Source: Ochotona curzoniae (Eukaryota; Chordata; Mammalia; Lagomorpha; Ochotonidae). From it: a DNA stretch of 64,000 nucleotides. Of this stretch, positions 23,521 to 34,945 are shown piece by piece; within the stretch, counting starts at the first letter, position 1, and every line of letters starts with the position of its first letter. The notes under the pieces were generated by a model that had not been told where the DNA came from, did no database searches, and worked only from the letters and a program-made list of their open reading frames with translations. The DNA lies in assembly GCF_017591425.1 (NCBI RefSeq), contig NW_024466307.1:6897001-6961000 (forward strand), given 5' to 3'. The position numbers and the translations under genes are program-made.

Positions 23521-25484
23521 AAAGTTTTAATTTTTCCAAAGATGTAATAATCATCAGAGATTATGAAGAGCAGCAGAATATACCAACCCCGAGTGTGCCT
23601 CTTGGCATAAGGATCATTTTGAGCTATATGATAAATACTGGATGGAACAAGAGTGCTCTCTCTCCCTAAACCACCAGGGATGAGGCAAATGCTCATATGA
23701 AAGATGCCACATCTCACCAGGAGACAAGCACCCCTTACCAGAGATACAGTATTAAAGCACAGAAAACCATGCCCAGACATTGTTAAGGTAATGCCACTCT
23801 TCCTTAGCCCTCCACACATTTCAGCTAGTGTTCCTCACTTGTCCATCCTTTTCAAACCTACTTGACAAGCATTTAAGTTTTCCTGTTCCTTTGGGTTTTA
23901 ATTTCCTATGCAGGCATGAACATACACGTAAAATTCTATGTGCTTCCGCAATTTCCATTCTGCATTTTCATCACCAGGCCCAGCCAGAAATCCCAACAGG
24001 GTAGAAGTAACATTTTGCTTAACTGTAACGTTTCAGAATTTTTGACAAAGTTTCATTGGTCTAAAGGTAATAGCAACTTACAATAACATCTATAGAAGGG
24101 ACAGAAATCCAAGCTATAAACGAAGTGCTGTGGAGTAATTCCTGGTTGGACATAAATGGTGAAAACAGAACAGGAAAAGCATAAGCCCACAAGAATTCAC
24201 ATTTCTCTTGATTGCAATTAAAGGCCCAAGAGGCTGCTTTCCTTTTATTAAGGGTGCTAATATTCCTAAGAAATTAATGCTTTTTTTCTTCAGTTCTTGT
24301 GGGTCACTCTCAAGAAGTTCCCCAGAAACTCTCATCAACGGCCATCTACACAACTCTCGAACAATGCAGCAGGGACATGGTGCAGAAACGGTCTCCCTTT
24401 TTTACTGTTTGCCATCGTAAACGAAATAGCAAAGCCAGGCTCAGCCAGAAAAGCATTTCATTCTCATACAAGTTTCAAAATGAAGATTCTTCTGAAGAAT
24501 GATCAGAAAAGGCTCCTTTTGAAATTCACATAACTGTCTTTTACATTTCACAGCAGTGACTGTGATAGGGTTTTCCGATACATACTAAGTCTATTCAGAG
24601 GGGCAATGGAACTCTCATTAGGGTTCCCACATCTCTTAAGGTCCTACGCCATCACAGCCTACCCCACTGTGCATGCACAGACCCTTTGGGGCAGGTGTAT
24701 GCGACACGGCTGCTGCAGCACATTCGTTCTGTTCACTCCAGGTCCACGCTCAGAAGGTCCAAGCATCTCTTTCTCCACACCTCATGCTCAGGACTTGGAG
24801 AGACACCACAGTGAGCCCCATAATTCAAACTGCAAACTCGGTGAAACTACATCTCAGAGAAGAGAGCAGGAGATAGTACCTTATTTAAAAGAGAAATTAT
24901 AAAACTTAAGAAAACCAGAATAGAGTCCTGATTAGGTCATTCGGTTGTTCCTGCAAGAGCCAGCCTGTATCAACAGGCACAGAGGAAGATGGTGACTCGT
25001 TCCAAACCCCAGAGCCCCATTTTCAGCCAGCCTATAACTTTCCCCACGCTGTTGCTGCATTCCCTCTGCGTGTGCTCTGAGCAGCAGAGACGAAAAAAAG
25101 GCTCAGAGTTTAAATAATTCATCATAGCACCTGATTCTGTTTTCACTGAAATCATATTTTCAGCAAAGCTTTTTCAACGCAATGCTGTGTGTTTACATCT
25201 GATATATGCGGAAGATTGGAAATACTTTTTTTTTAAGTAACAAGAGGCACTTGCAACAACACAATTTTATTTTACCTTACATTTTTAAGTGTTTGTTTAA
25301 AATTTGTCTTATGCTGGTTGGTCCTGGGTGAACCTCAACACTTGCCAAATTTGTCCTTAAATAAAGCCATACACTCTGCCTTTAACCAAACCAAGTAACC
25401 AAATCGCAAACAGATGGGCAAAAGCATTTTCTCTGAATCCTCAAAGTTATAAATTACATGGCAAACACAATGCTAAAAGAAAAC
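23521..25484. other. Unassigned non-coding sequence
   Basis: No gene is recognised. Frames of 98 codons (24606-24902, plus) and 79 codons (24114-24353, minus) carry no family motif. The 24600-25080 part has a somewhat raised CpG and G+C content compared with its surroundings, but no exon structure can be argued. Confidence 0.45.
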
Positions 25485-25812
25485 AGGGGCTGGGGAGAGG
25501 GCATATTTTTGGCCTTCAATTAAGACACATGGTCTGGAATGCCCATGTCCCATAACAGAGTGTCTGGTTCAAGACTTGCATGGGTTCCTGATTCCAGTTT
25601 CTCTTCATGTAGGACCTTGGAGAGTCCAGTAGTTGGATCCTGATTACCTACCTGGGAGACCTGGATATTGTTCCTGCTTTTTGCTTTAGCCACAGTCATT
25701 ACAGGCCAATGGGGAATGAGACAGTAGATGGGTTCTTGCTATCTCTCTTTCTTTCTTTCCCTCTCTGTTCTTCCCTCCCTTCATTTGTCTGAAGCAAATA
25801 ATTTTTAAAAAG
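25485..25812 (+). repeat. CSINE, old diverged, left arm of inverted pair
   Basis: The recognisable stretches are 'ggggctggggagagggcata', 'cccatgtcccataacagagt', 'ctgggagacctggatattgt', 'gaatgagacagtagatgggt' and a TC-rich end with 'gaagcaaataatttttaaaa'. The diverged copy is immediately followed by a CSINE on the other strand. Confidence 0.75.
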
Positions 25813-25814
25813 CT

Positions 25815-25886
25815 TTCTCTTCTTTCTATTAAAAGGTAGATTTACAGAGAGAAGAAAAGATAGAGAGAGGGAGGGAGAAAGAGAGA

Positions 25887-25924
<38 letters not shown>

Positions 25925-26180
25925 TCTTCCATCTGCTGATTCACCACATAAATGGCCACAATGTCTGGAGCTATGCCCATCAGAAGCCAGAAGCTAGAGT
26001 TTCTTCCCAGTTTCCCATGTGGATGCAGGAACCCAAGGACTTGAACTACCTTCTGCTGCTTTCCCAGGCCAAAAGCAGGGAGCTGGACAGGAAGTGGAAC
26101 TGCTGGGACTGAAACTGGTGCTCTAATTAAATGCTGATGTCACAAGCAGAAGCTTAGCCTATTATACCATGGCATTGGCC
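25815..26180 (-). repeat. CSINE, right arm of inverted pair, with long GA tract
   Basis: Minus-strand copy. On the plus strand it shows 'ttctattaaaaggtagattt', an expanded GA tract (25858-25925), 'gatcttccatctgctgattc', 'tttcccaggccaaaagcagg', and the head 'attataccatggcattggcc'. The polypurine tract is the SINE's own TC segment, expanded. The 93-codon minus frame here is a simple-repeat artefact. Confidence 0.9.
25858..25925. repeat. (GA)n tract inside a SINE
   Basis: GA/GGGA repeats about 68 bases long, with a long nearly pure GA core. They lie within the minus-strand CSINE. Confidence 0.95.
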
Positions 26181-26247
26181 CCCAGCAAATAAAATTTTTA
26201 AATAAAAAAATATCATAAAGATCTTAGAACACACACTTAAGAGGGGG

Positions 26248-26435
26248 TTAGGAGGAGGAAGCAGGGCCTTCATAACCTGGGTTCACTGTGTTCTTGATGG
26301 TTCTAACCAGGCCAGTGTACACAATGGTCTCAGGAGGGTTCTGAGCTTTATACAAAGGATTGTCACCTGTACACTCACCCAATAAAGCCTTGGATTCTGA
26401 ACTTGCCTGACTCTTTGCAAGATTTCCTGGTAAGT
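26248..26435 (-). other. Candidate 3' exon or old LTR, unproven
   Basis: A minus-strand frame ends in the peptide segments CTGDNPLYK and NTVNPGYEGP, which superficially resemble the NPxY motifs of integrin beta cytoplasmic tails (compare TGENPIYK and VVNPKYEG). A polypyrimidine-AG (tttctttcag) lies just upstream at 26436-26446 and an AG precedes the GGTGACAATCC segment. Against this, the spacing between the NPxY motifs is longer than in integrins and nothing upstream matches. On the plus strand the same DNA contains CCAATAAAGCC (about 26379), which could be an LTR polyadenylation signal. Treat as undecided. Confidence 0.2.
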
Positions 26436-26602
26436 CTGAAAGAAAACTTTTAATCAAAAAAGAAAATTCTCTTTACCCCATCAGCGAGGCAGGTTCCCAG
26501 GTACCTGAGGCTGTGATTCTAACAACCTGCAACCCCTCCCTAACCTCTCACCCTGCAACTGGCAAAGAAAAGAAGTCAAAGAAAAGAAAGAATGAGTCTC
26601 AC

Positions 26603-26788
26603 CTGAGGGGCCATGAGCTCCCGTGTTGGAGCGTTTAGCATTCTACCAAAAAGGAAAGTCAGCCGCTCGAAAAGTACACAAAATGCTATCGCATTTAGAG
26701 CAACGGTGGAATCAAACACCGTGTGCTCACTGGGGAGTTTGCAACATTTGACAAATTGTAATTCTGCTCTTTGCAAACTTCTAAACAC
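26603..26788 (-). other. Open frame ending at a strong splice-donor-like site
   Basis: The minus frame ends with codons for ELMAPQ exactly at CAG|GTGAGA (exon border 26603, GT at 26602-26601). Its 62 residues (segment NAIAFCVLFERLTFLFG is hydrophobic) match no family that I know. The reading phase at the border does not connect to the frame of the candidate exon at 26248-26435, so the two are not shown to belong together. Confidence 0.15.
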
Positions 26789-26789
26789 T

Positions 26790-28387
26790 TCCTGCTAAGT
26801 GACAACAAGCTTCAGCAAGTTTCCCCAAACCTTCTGCAGCTTCTTCATCAGACTATAAAGAACAGATGCCGTGGAGAGGCTGCTGTGAGCTCTCTGTTCG
26901 CTGCACAATATGCACACGTACAGAGCGAGAGCCATGTTCAAGGAAAACGTGATAGCCACGGCCTCCAGAAAGCTTCAGTCGCGAGTAGGCAGCACCCCAA
27001 CAGCTGGCCTCCATCAGAGGCTCTCTGTCAATCATGGGACAATGTGACAGACGTGCGACTTGAGGCAAAACTTACAATCTGAGACAATCACATCAATAAC
27101 AAAATAATTTGTGTTGCTCAAATACACAAAGATGCTACAATTTGCTTTCTAACATGCTTAATGAAGACAAAAGGTTAGATACCACGTGTTTGCCTTAATT
27201 TAAGATGAAATGATGTCAACCCGAAAAATAGTACCTGTAAACTATAATAGTATTACAACCTCAAACAGCCTGTACCACATGCAGTAAGATACTGTGATGT
27301 AACCAATGAACCAACAATCGATGAGAGACAGACTGCTTATGATCTTCATCAAAGAACTGAAAACTGTTATGCTTTTAATTCCCTATGTTACCCTGTAATG
27401 ATCAGAAGAGCAGAGAAATCTTCCACCTTCTTAGAAAGTGTGAGGAAGATGTTAAGTGTAACCGATCAAGATGACAACAGGTAACTTACAGACAGCAGAC
27501 TCAACTCTGCATTAGACATTAGCAAAAACTATAAAGACATACATTGGGATCCAAGAGCGATCCTGACAATCTCTTAATAGACGGTCATATACGGGGGGGA
27601 CCCCAGAGTGGAACAGGAGGACAGGAGGAGGCTTGCATCCCAGATTTCATGTGAACACAACTGAAAACGTAGCTAAAGTTTCAGTCATTTTTATATAAAT
27701 CACTAGAAATCTTAAAAAAAAAAAAAGACTATTTCTAGCCTTTTGTTCCAGGAATTGAATTTCATTGATCCTACTTGGAGTCCATACCTCAGATTATCCT
27801 CAAATACAGCCATTGACCTTGTTGATACATCAGACATACCAGATGAATTCTAGGGGTTCTTCAGTTCCTGGGAACAATGTGGAGTCTTTGGCCATACAGA
27901 ATCCACATAGGGTTTCAACTGGTCGTCAATTTGGATCTTGCATTGCTTCTTACAGGACAGGTAATTTGCACAAGTCTCAGGGGCTTCAAACATGAAGCTT
28001 ACATTTTCCTTCCAAGCCTAATATGGAGGTGATTATTGCATCACTTTTTGCAAAAAGGATTAAATGAATGGTATACATAGAGCTCTTCATGTAGGTCTTG
28101 ATATACAGTAAGCCTTTCCAAAACGTTAGCTTCAGGTTAGAGGACTGAATTGTAGGCAATATGAATGAGACTTTTCAAATGAATAAGATTTTGATTTTCT
28201 GTCCAAATGAGAAAATGAAAACTGAGCTTATAAATCTCAATTAGGTATTACTCCACTCTCAGTGTGGGACAGAGAATACTTGAACTGATGACTTTATGAG
28301 CAACAAACTGCAACTACACTAACGCACATAAAATATATACATACATGAAGGAATAAATTAAACAAAGCAACATGTATAACACAATGA
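26790..28387. other. Unassigned non-coding sequence
   Basis: No gene or repeat is recognised. Frames of 70-103 codons on both strands overlap one another. A poly-A run lies at about 27714-27725. Confidence 0.45.
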
Positions 28388-28716
28388 GAGGCTGGCATTG
28401 TGGCACCGAGGCTCAGCTATTACTTAGATGCCAGCACACCACATCAGAATGCCAGTTTGAAGTCCAACTGCTCCTCTTGTAATCCAACTTCCTGCAAATG
28501 AGCCTGAGGAGACAGTGGAGGATGGTGAGAGTGACTACTTGTGTCCCTGTTATCCGTGTGGGAGACCCACATGGTTTTTCTGGCTCCTGGAATCAGAGTG
28601 GTCCAGCCACAACTGTGGTGGCCATATGCGAAGCAAACCAAAGGATAGAGGATTCCATTGCTTTCTTCTTGCTCTCTCTATTGTGCCTTTCAAATAAGCA
28701 AATATTTTTTTAAATG
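28388..28716 (+). repeat. CSINE, old
   Basis: The head 'gaggctggcattgtggcacc' is followed by 'gatgccagcacaccacatca', 'gtgtgggagacccacatggt', 'tttctggctcctggaatcag', 'gtgcctttcaaataagcaaa' and T-rich tail sequence. It is diverged but close to full length. Confidence 0.85.
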
Positions 28717-31549
28717 GCAAACTCAAATCCCAATAGAAGCATTTCTTGATGACATTTCCCCATAAGCTCTTCCTCTGAACAGTCAAGTGTTGAATCACTG
28801 TCATTACACCAAGGATAATTCTGAAGAGTTCACCAAGATGAGGAGCTGCCTGTCACTGCCTGCCTCGCTAGAGGACCTGATGACCTACTTAATTAACAAA
28901 ATCCATCAAGATAAATCCAGCTGAGGAAGTGCAAGTGGAAATTCAAAAATAGCGTGAAACACTTGCAGGCAAAATAATTACTCCTCAAATACGCTCTTAC
29001 TCTGTCATGCAAAACAACAGCAGGTATTGAGCAACACAGACACCATTGTGACAGTGAGTTTTGTGAGCTGCAGTGCAAGGTGCACTTGCTTCCTGGGAGT
29101 GGGGTGTCAGTTCCGGGGTGAAGGAGACGTGACTTCCCCAGTAGCATTCACAGGAACTCAGGATGTGGCAGCCAGGCCTGTGCACTATTTGCACTCAACC
29201 TCAAGTCTCAGCTTGGAAATGCGTGAAAATCTCCAAATTAGACAGAGTCATGTGGGACTCAGAAGGGTTTTATCATGTTTTTTTCATCATGTTTTTTTAA
29301 TTATTAGAAACGGTAACAGACCTGTATGATTCATGATTGCTGCATTGCTTAAAAAGTTGAGCTCTGATGCAAACTCCTGTCTTTACCAAAGCAGAAAATG
29401 GTGTTTGCGTCAAACACGACAGAACTGTCAGCTATGAGAAACGTAACATTTTTATTTCTGAAACAAAGAATAATTTTCTGCTGTGTATTTTCCCCTGTAA
29501 GACCATATGATTACAACCATGTGACCTACAAATTCTCTGAAATTCTCAGGGGTTAGAAAGATTTTTGTTCTTTATTATTTCCTTGTTCAATTCCAAATGA
29601 AGTCCCCACTTTTCTTTAAAAAAAAAAAGTTTGTGTTCAATTTCTTAATTTTTTCATAGCAATAAGGCAATAACTAAAGAAAACATTGTTGGCTACAAGC
29701 AGTATCAGCAGGGCTGGGAGCTTACTTTGTCTTCTCCATCCTCTCAATTGTACTGATAAAGGTTTTTTTGTTTTGTTTTGATGTTCTTTTCAGACACTGG
29801 CAATTTTCTCCTTTACTATAGACTTTAGGTAAGATGACTGGAGCTTTTGGGATTCAATATCAGCGAATCTCGGCGTCTGTGCTCTGCCAGTGGTGTGATT
29901 CTGTTTAATCACAGTGTTGTATAACTCTGCAGATTTGCTAAGGTGTAATGATGTTTAGAGGTGACAGCACAAGCATTACAGTTCCACCAAGTGTTATACA
30001 GCCCCAGGAAAGGCTGAGCTCTACCAAGCAGCTAGTGGGAATAGAATGAACCATTTTTTTTTCCTCTACAACATGTAGATGAACCAAAAATAGCGAGCTG
30101 AGGTTTTGGTCACAAACTTGCGATGCTGTTATAATATACATAGTAATAACAGAAATAAATTCTGACTACCCTCTGCGTATTTACATTGCTCTAAAAGAAC
30201 ACACACCAAGTAGAAATCCACAAAAATCGGATGCATTCATGTTCAGTAAAGATTTGTAACTTTTATATGGATAAAAAATACAGTACATAAATAGTTACCT
30301 TATTAAATTTCTTGAATTATTTTCATTTTAAAATATTCATAAGCACCATTTTTTTTACTTTAATAAAGAAGAGATTTAGATAGACAAAGGTACTCTTTCT
30401 TACTGATCACCAATGAAATGTAACGCGGCCCTATTAACACAAAGGGCCATAGCTGAGGGCCTGGACAAAAGTCAATGCTGCAAGGATATCGGACAGCAGA
30501 ATTCCCATACATCCATCCTGGAATAATAATTTCAAAGAAATATTAGCCTTTTCTACTGAAACAAACATGCAACCACTGTGTGGCACACCACTTCTACTAT
30601 AGGTAACTGAATTCACATACAGGTGCACTAACACACGTTTAAGAATGTGCATAACAAAATTAATAGTCAAGTGTATTACCACTCCTCACTCCATGATCAT
30701 AAACAAGAAAAGCAGTGGAATATCACATGTGAAAATGTAAGGAACAATAAAATACAATAAACTATTGCTGAAAAGCACAACATAGATGAATTTCACGGTG
30801 TGACTCAGAAGTTTCTGGCTAGAGCACTGTTTGTTTTGTGTTTTGTTTTTCTGCTACACCAGCTGAAGCCTGGGAACACGGATGGACCACAAATGGAGAA
30901 GGAATTAGAAGATGCTGTTAATAGTTACTGGCCTGTGTGGTACATCCATGGGTTCACCCACAGAAAATCCTAGATCATCACACTTTCCATTCCCGCCTTT
31001 GTCTACACATAGAACATCATCATCAACAAGAACAAAACTTCATTAAATAACAGTTTCTTATCTTAAAGCAGAATATATGATCACTTTTGCCTGGCATGAT
31101 TCATCTAGACTTTATGGTGAGTGGAAAATAGTGGAGTTGCAAAAACACATGCTAGCAGAGTAAAATATCCATGCAATCGGCACTACTTGGAATCTGTTTC
31201 AGAAAAAAAAATCCAAGGGGCATCAGAGAGATGCATTACAAATATGCCTACAGATCTGTTAGCCCTGTTGATTTAATAAAGAGCAAGATTTTATCATTCA
31301 AACTTCTATCAGTATTACAATATAATTTGAAAATCTCCTCATTTTAAATCTACCTCTACTCCCATGACTCCATGACTACATTCACGACTCCAGAACAACA
31401 TCAACAGAGAGAAAAAGAGGGCAAGGAAAGAATTTTGCTGTTTGTTTTTCAGGATTTTTTTCACTTCCTTCTTTGTTCCCGCATGTCTATTCTTTATAAA
31501 ACAGTTTTTGCTGTTTTAGTATTACCGAGTAATTTGGAGTCGGGCAACC
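28717..31549. other. Unassigned non-coding sequence
   Basis: About 2.8 kb without recognisable genes or repeats. Notable only are scattered homopolymer runs (for example A at 29618-29628, T near 29764 and 30053). Open frames of up to 100 codons show no motif. Confidence 0.45.
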
Positions 31550-31774
31550 TGGTGCTGGTTCAGCCACGTCAGAGGTGCACCTTGCGCTTCGGAGTGCTAG
31601 TAGAGTCCCGGCTGGCCCACTGCAAATCCAGCTTGGTATTAATGCATTCTGGGAGAACGCCTCTACTGTGGCAGACCCTGATGGAATTCTGGACTCCTGC
31701 TCCCTCCTGGTCCAGCCCCTGCTCTTGTGTGTATCTGAACCAATAACTGGAAGAGTCCTTCCTATACCAAGCTG
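31550..31774 (+). repeat. CSINE, old, tail replaced by GT repeats
   Basis: The series 'gtgctagtagagtcccggct', 'ggcccactgcaaatccagct', 'ctgatggaattctggactcc' and 'ctggtccagcccctgctct' follows the order of older C repeats (tagtcccggctg, then ccagctccctgct, then ctggatggagttctgg). The copy is heavily diverged; its 3' end runs into a GT tract. Confidence 0.55.

Positions 31775-31816
<42 letters not shown>
31775..31816. repeat. (TG)21 microsatellite
   Basis: A perfect TG tract of about 42 bases. Confidence 0.97.
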
Positions 31817-31817
<1 letters not shown>

Positions 31818-32075
31818 ATACTTTCATTCAGATGAAAATAAACATTATGATTTCTTTCCACTATGTATTTAATGCTCTCTCATGTACATCCTTAGTAAAC
31901 CATTATTTGAAATAGAGGGATATCAACAATTTGGAAACTAAAGGAGATTGTAGAATTACTAAAAAGTTTACAAAAAGAAGCAAAGAAGAAATCATTTGGT
32001 CCTGATATGTGCCTTACAGAAAGAGAGGATGAAGAAAATGTATTTTACACAATGAATCCTTGATTATAAAATATT

Positions 32076-32421
32076 GTAAAGCAGGGGTGGGGCAGTGATA
32101 ACAGGCTGATCCTCTGAGCAATTGCCTGTAGCATCCCTGGTGGGTACCAGTTCATGTCCCAGTTGCTCCACTTCTGCTTCAGTACCCTGCTTGTGGTCTT
32201 GAAAAACAGCAGAGGATGGCCCAAGAAATGTGGGAGACCCAGAAGAACCTCCTGGCCCCTGGTTTTGGATCAGCTCAGCTTCAGTCACTGTGACCAGTTG
32301 GGTAGTAAACCAGCAGTGGATGGAAGATTTTCTCTCTCTCTCTTTCTCTCTCACACACACACACATACACTCCTCTCTGTAATCTGCCTTTTAAATAAAA
32401 GTAAACAAATATTTTTTAAAA
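32076..32421 (+). repeat. CSINE, full length, with CA expansion
   Basis: Its parts are 'gcaggggtggggcagtgata', 'ggtgggtaccagttcatgtc', 'gaggatggcccaagaaatgt', 'ctcctggcccctggttttgg', 'gtaaaccagcagtggatgga', a TC tract with a short CA tract (32352-32367), and 'ctgccttttaaataaaagta' before an A-rich end. The ending is of the older type (cctttcaaataaa). Confidence 0.9.
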
Positions 32422-33282
32422 AGAATAACAAACAGTACATTTGTATCCCTTAACATTTCCGTGCCACAATCTATGAGAAATATTGCTTTTTTCCTTGCTG
32501 GCTCTAAATATGATTTCAAAATTCTTAATTTTATGACTTAAAGAAAAATCATGATTTTCAGCAATTGTTGGCATATGAACTTAAATTTGATAAACAAGGG
32601 AATTTAAAATTTATTAAGTAGGGTAGTCATTCTATTGATAGGACCACAGATTGTTTAGGCAAACAATGAAATTATGAAGACAGTAATTTTCAGGAAACCC
32701 AAGGGAGAGATGAATGAAAATGAAAGAACTCATGTTTTTTCTGTCTGAAATTCTTCTTAAAACATCTTAAAATGCAATCTAGTCTCCATTGTCTACACTG
32801 TGGCAACTCTCGCTATTCCGTTGTTTTCTCTTTTGGCTAAGGATTTTGTTACCCACATACTCCACTACAGCTTTTAAATTAGATCTAAGATATCTGATGA
32901 TGAATGTGTCTTTGTTTCTCAGTTACTTTGCTAACTTACCACTTTAAATTAAGCTTTTCACATTGAAAAGGACAATTTTTAAGAGATTTTTGTCACCAAT
33001 GGTGAAGGCTGCATAGTTGCCCAGAGTAAAAAAATATTCCTTTACTACGATGCCGCACTCTGTGATAGCACCCAACAGAGTGGCAGGATCCAATTTATTT
33101 CTGGATAAGGACATAGTAAAAGGTAATCTTGCAAGAATTTATCAAGTTAGGATAGAATTCATCTCTCTCTGGAAAATATACCCATTAGGTACCACCTCAC
33201 AGAAATATAACACACAAAAAATGTGTTATCCATAGATCTATCCACACATAATGGCATGGAAAAATATCTAAGCTACACTAGA
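32422..33282. other. Unassigned AT-rich sequence
   Basis: No gene or repeat is recognised. Confidence 0.45.
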
Positions 33283-33425
33283 ATTTTTTTAAAGATTTTT
33301 TTTCATTGGAAAGTCACATATATGGAGAGGAGGAGAGACAGAGAGGAAGATCTTCCGTCCAATGATTCACTCCCCAAACGGCCGCAACAGCTGGACATGA
33401 GGCAGTCTGAAGCCAGGAGACTTCA
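33283..33425 (-). repeat. CSINE, 5'-truncated
   Basis: Only the 3' half is present. On the plus strand it runs 'ttttttaaagattttttttc', 'attggaaagtcacatatatg', 'gagaggaagatcttccgtcc' and 'aatgattcactccccaaacg', then stops after 'gtctgaagccaggagact'. The sequence is close to the young subfamily, so truncation probably occurred at insertion, as with incomplete reverse transcription. Confidence 0.9.
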
Positions 33426-33670
33426 CAAAGTATCATGCCAGTTTGGAATATTGTTGGTACATGTTTGGTTATTTAAAATTAGGATAAAATACTGAAAATG
33501 GGCCTAACACCAGTTGAGGATAAGCAGTTTTTCAACACTCCCTCTTGTAAGCTATATTAGTTCTGACTGTCTGCTGTTGCCAACAGACATATGAATGGAT
33601 GCTAAGAATCACTAGCAAATAGGTATTAAAACAAGGTTTCACCTCAATTTCATTTGAAACTAAAAAGTGA

Positions 33671-33735
33671 CAACCAGTGCCAATATGTGTTGCTGGCACT
33701 GCATGTAGTAGCCTAACCTACTACACCACAGCCCA
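33671..33735 (-). repeat. CSINE 5'-end fragment
   Basis: On the plus strand 'accagtgccaatatgtgttg', 'ctggcactgcatgtagtagc' and 'ctaacctactacaccacagc' form the reverse complement of the head of an old C repeat. The remainder of the element is absent. It lies directly before an L1 fragment. Confidence 0.7.
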
Positions 33736-33739
33736 TACA

Positions 33740-34640
33740 ACTCAACAGCAAACAAAAATCAGTTACAAGGAGAAGAGAAACTACAAAATCATTTTTCCAA
33801 AGAAGACATATGTTACGGATATATGAGAGAAAAAAAGAGTCAACATCACTAATCATCATGAAAGTACAAATTAAAACCAAAATGAGATGAGAATGCTTAT
33901 TATCAAAATCACAAAAGATACGCAAGGGTTGCCAAGAACATGGAAAAAGGGTAATCTTGGCACACAGTGATGGAAATGTAACTGGTAAATTTATTCTGGA
34001 AAACAATATGGACGTTCCTCAAAAACTTACAACTGCTATATGATCTGACAATTCCACTTTTGGATTTTATCCAGAGAAAATGAAATCAGAATCTTGAAGA
34101 GACACATATATGTTAAGATTTATTGCACTGCTTTTCATCCTAGGTAAAATCAGAAATATTCTGAATGTGCATCAAAGGGATAATGGATATACAAATAATG
34201 ATATTATCACTTTAAGATAGAACAGAACAGCATGCGTCCTAAAAAGAAAGGAAATTCTTCGTTTGAAACAATGTGCATAGATCACTAGAATTATGCTAAG
34301 TGAAATCAGCCAAACTCAGAGTTGGATGGTGGTTACAAGGGGCTACAGAGAGGTCGATACGAGGAGGTATTCTCCAAGGGCACAGACTTCCAGTTATGGA
34401 GCTTAAATAAATTCTGGATGGTGAGCACACAACACTGACCACAGGTAGAATTACTGCCCTGAATACCTGCCATTTGCTAGGTGGATAGATCCACAGTGCT
34501 CTCATCACAGAAACCAGTATGTGAAGGTGAAGAAAGGTTAGTTAGCCTCATCGTGTGGGGGACTTCACTGTGTACTTGCACATAGACAACCACTGTAAGT
34601 GTACAACTTAAATATAGACAGTTTTTAATAACTTCCGGAA
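33740..34640 (+). mobile_element. L1 ORF2 end and 3' UTR (L1MA/L1MB-like)
   Basis: The order is that of L1 ORF2's end: 'ccaaagaagacatatgttac', 'catcactaatcatcatgaaa', 'tgctatatgatctgacaatt', 'ccacttttggattttatcca', then 'attatgctaagtgaaatcag' (34291-34310). The 3' UTR phrases follow: 'tggttacaaggggctacaga', 'cagacttccagttatggagc' and 'ctctcatcacagaaaccagt'. The frames are broken by many stops. Plus orientation, old and inactive. Confidence 0.85.
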
Positions 34641-34819
34641 GATGCACATTTACGTATATTTAAACTTCCAAATATCATGCCTAGTTTCACACAATTTGTA
34701 TTTATTCACTCTAAGATAACAAGCAATTACTTGTAATATTTATTTCAAGCAAAAATAATACTTTTGTGGGGGGTGGGGTCTTTTCATTTTCACATGCCCA
34801 CTACCCAGTCCATACAACA

Positions 34820-34945
34820 CTAGGGTATTTCAAAATATTTATATGGAAAGATAATTTTATTATAGTGCAAATTTTTCAATATCCGTCCCTAGTTTTTATA
34901 ATAGGTATTTTTACATGAAATTTTAAAAATCTTTCATGCATGTTA
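34820..34945. repeat. MITE-like interspersed repeat, copy 2
   Basis: It begins 'agggtatttcaaaatattta' and has 'tattatagtgcaaatttttc', 'tttttataataggtattttt' and 'atgaaattttaaaaatcttt' at the other side, giving roughly inverted ends. The opening matches copy 1 at 3228. The length (about 125 bases) suits a short non-autonomous element. The family is not named. Confidence 0.45.

Noticed and set aside
23352..23819. 155-codon minus-strand open frame
   Set aside because: It is the longest frame of the window, but half of it lies in an old CSINE, it has no domain motif, and its residues are typical of random AT-rich translation.
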